Assembly (NCBI GenBank): GCA_013202595.1
Contig: JABMPV010000209.1
Span: 1-6,137, forward strand
DNA: 6,137 nt
Reading direction: 5' to 3'
Source: a bacterium
GTDB taxonomy: Bacteria; Actinomycetota; Acidimicrobiia; Spongiisociales; UBA11373
The position numbers were made by a program, and so were the translations under genes. The notes below the pieces were generated by a model. The model worked only from the letters and a program-made list of their open reading frames with translations, was not told the origin of the DNA and ran no database searches. Below, piece after piece: positions 6,135-6,137 of the stretch. Position 1 is the stretch's first letter, and each line of letters begins with the position of its first letter.

Positions 6135-6137
6135 GCC

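Noticed and set aside
1..6137. A defence, CRISPR, prophage or mobile-element system.
   Set aside because: There are no direct-repeat arrays, transposase or integrase genes, terminal inverted repeats, tRNA-adjacent attachment sites or nuclease-like proteins. All long genes are explained as transporter, dehydrogenase or toroid-like proteins.

Overview
This is a gene-dense, high-GC window (by eye about two thirds G+C) with strong G/C bias at third codon positions. Together with an ATGA-coupled pair of ABC exporter half-transporters and several starts that look leaderless (a TAnnnT box exactly 6 nt before ATG), this suggests an actinobacterium-like genome, possibly a deep-branching or environmental lineage such as Acidimicrobiia. 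The lineage is inferred from style only; no rRNA or marker gene is present. I see no tRNA, rRNA, CRISPR array, IS element or other mobile signature.

Layout, left to right. (1) Positions 2-220 and 217-1977 (+): the last 72 codons of one ABC exporter subunit, overlapping by ATGA a complete 586-aa TMD-NBD subunit; together they probably form a heterodimeric multidrug/lipid-type exporter. (2) 1999-3339 (+): a 446-aa protein I cannot assign, with the look of an (alpha/alpha) toroid, i.e. six-hairpin glycosidase/epimerase-like. (3) 4355-3336 (-): a 339-aa zinc-dependent, NAD-type medium-chain alcohol dehydrogenase whose stop codon overlaps that of gene 2. (4) 4479-5537 (+): a 352-aa protein resembling type II (archaeal-type) glyceraldehyde-3-phosphate dehydrogenase, divergent from the alcohol dehydrogenase across a 123-bp intergenic region that holds a perfect GC-rich dyad. 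(5) 6009-5551 (-): a 152-aa, single-domain NAD(P)-binding Rossmann protein of the atypical-SDR/NmrA type. (6) 6010-6137: an intergenic end with a possible plus-strand promoter and an 11-codon mini-ORF.

Functionally, the transporter is a self-contained unit. The divergent dehydrogenase pair could act on linked alcohol/aldehyde substrates or simply share a control region; only the arrangement is seen, the pathway is inferred. The most useful non-obvious signal is the repeated TAnnnT-N6-ATG arrangement at the three genes lacking a Shine-Dalgarno sequence, against strong Shine-Dalgarno sequences at the other two complete genes. I found no convincing defence, mobile or novel multi-gene system. The archaeal-type GAPDH-like gene and the unassigned toroid-like protein are the items most worth follow-up.
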